Assembly (NCBI RefSeq): GCF_030161475.1
Contig: NZ_BSUG01000009.1
Location: 1-55,003 of the forward strand
Reading direction: 5' to 3'
From: Tetragenococcus halophilus subsp. flandriensis
Lineage (GTDB): Bacteria > Bacillota > Bacilli > Lactobacillales > Enterococcaceae
Length of the DNA stretch: 55,003 nucleotides
In this document: piece after piece, positions 54,289 through 55,003 of the stretch
Position numbering within the stretch: position 1 is the first letter of the stretch
How the letters are laid out: every line of letters begins with the position of its first letter
Position numbers and translations under genes: made by a program
The notes under the pieces: generated by a model
What the model saw: only the letters and a program-made list of their open reading frames with translations
Databases searched by the model: none
What the model was told of the DNA's origin: nothing

Positions 54289-54883
54289 CAAAATGTGTGC
54301 TCTGGTAGGTAATTTACATCGGTATAATGAATTAATGCCCCTAATTAAAAATCGTCCATTAGCTACTTTGCCTTTTGATGGTAAGTATCGCTTAATTGAT
54401 TTTAATTTATCAAATATAGCTAATGCCAACATCAAATCACTTTTTATGGTATTTAATGAAGGCGAAACACAATCGGTTTTTGACCATGTAGGTGGTGGAA
54501 AAGAGTGGAATTTAGATGGTATCCAAAATCGCTTTTTTATCCATACTTATCAAAACTTCGTTCGTCAGGATGATAATAATAGCAGTTATTATGATGTGGT
54601 AATTGACTATCTACGCAAATCAAAATCAGAATACGCTGTGTATATGGGAAGTAAAATCCTATGTAATATTGACTTAAAAGCTCTTCTTCATATCCATCAA
54701 GCGCGAAATTGTGATATGACAGTCGTTTATAAAAAAATAGAGCTAGATAAAACAACTAATGATGACATTTTACTCACATTAGACGATGAACATACGATTA
54801 GAGAGAAAACTTTTGCTAAAGATGCGACAACTCAGAGTGAGGTAAATCTGTGCGCCGATATTTTTATTATTAAAACTCACTAG
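54278..54883 (+). pseudogene. glgD: glgD, truncated N-terminal part of the regulatory ADP-glucose pyrophosphorylase subunit
   Basis: Starting at ATG 54278 inside the end of glgC, 201 residues match GlgD: CALVGNLHRYNELMPLIKNR, LPFDGKYRLIDFNLSNIANA, GGGKEWNLDGIQNRFF and VYMGSKILCNIDLKALLHIH. GlgD lacks the catalytic loop of GlgC, as here, and normally has about 370-380 residues. The frame ends abruptly with KTH-stop at 54883, and none of the following frames resumes the beta-helix half. The break coincides with CACTAGTGGTGCAT at 54878-54891. Most likely an insertion or rearrangement has cut the gene; the N-terminal half alone is unlikely to assemble with GlgC. Confidence 0.8.
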
Positions 54884-54891
54884 TGGTGCAT
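54871..54891. repeat. Right copy of the 21-bp inverted sequence pair, at the glgD break
   Basis: TAAAACTCACTAGTGGTGCA followed by T is 20/21 identical to the reverse complement of 160-180. It spans the point where the glgD frame stops resembling GlgD, as the terminus of an inserted element would. Confidence 0.6.
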
Positions 54892-55003
54892 TAATATAAT
54901 CAGAATATTCAGATTTTAACTTTTTCTAAAAAATGACAAAAAAATCAAATGCTTACGCAAGGGATGACTTTTCCAGAAAAAATTTTTTCATTATTTATCT
55001 GAA
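54892..55003. other. AT-rich sequence right of the glgD break
   Basis: No open frame or glgD continuation is seen to the window end. AGAAAAAATTTTTTC near 54974 is a short palindrome. If an insertion sequence cut glgD, this would be its left end and upstream region, with the transposase outside the window. Confidence 0.4.

Overview
The window looks like a chromosomal segment of a low-GC Gram-positive coccus of the Lactobacillales, most plausibly Enterococcaceae. Tetragenococcus is my best guess, because many proteins carry unusually acidic segments as expected of a salt-tolerant relative of Enterococcus; this is inference, not an identification. The core gene order (lepB, rbgA, rnhB, dprA, topA, xerC, hslV, hslU, codY; parE-parC; pflB/pflA; glgBCD) is ordinary for this order of bacteria.

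Layout. 1-6.4 kb: cell-surface block with a membrane-protein tail, an intact and a frameshifted GtrA flippase-like gene, sodA, a GNAT acetyltransferase, tagD, the teichoic-acid exporter tagH-tagG and an LCP ligase with an acidic tail. 6.7-12.4 kb: class B penicillin-binding protein, ABC-F ATPase, thyA-folA. 12.4-20.4 kb: ASCH protein and TrhA-type membrane protein (both minus strand), polyol-type dehydrogenase, DegV, then a tight plus-strand run of SGNH hydrolase, YpmS-like, msrA, YozE-like, S41 protease and lepB.

20.45-28.5 kb: an accessory insertion between lepB and rbgA. It holds a five-unit 42-bp tandem array, a panE / PTS_EIIC_2 membrane-protein pair, two decayed insertion sequences (IS256 and IS30 type), and a stripped Tn916-like module (sigma-like orf7, HTH orf8, small excisionase-like gene, tyrosine integrase) without conjugation genes. 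The integrase has about 100 extra C-terminal residues that look like a replication-initiator winged helix, and its gene is preceded by a perfect 14-bp inverted repeat.

28.5-44.0 kb: housekeeping block from rbgA to parC, including plsY on the minus strand. 44.1-49.4 kb: pyruvate formate-lyase (pflB) and its activase (pflA), separated by an IS200/IS605-type element whose TnpA is broken but whose TnpB nuclease is intact. 49.4-49.6 kb: a second five-unit tandem array with an exact 41-bp period. 49.7-55 kb: ppaC, then glycogen synthesis genes glgB, glgC and a glgD cut off at 201 residues. The glgD break coincides with a 21-bp sequence that recurs, inverted, at the far left of the window.

No tRNA, rRNA or CRISPR array was seen. 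The least explained features are the two unrelated tandem arrays with nearly the same period and copy number, the integrase fusion, and the inverted repeat in front of int.
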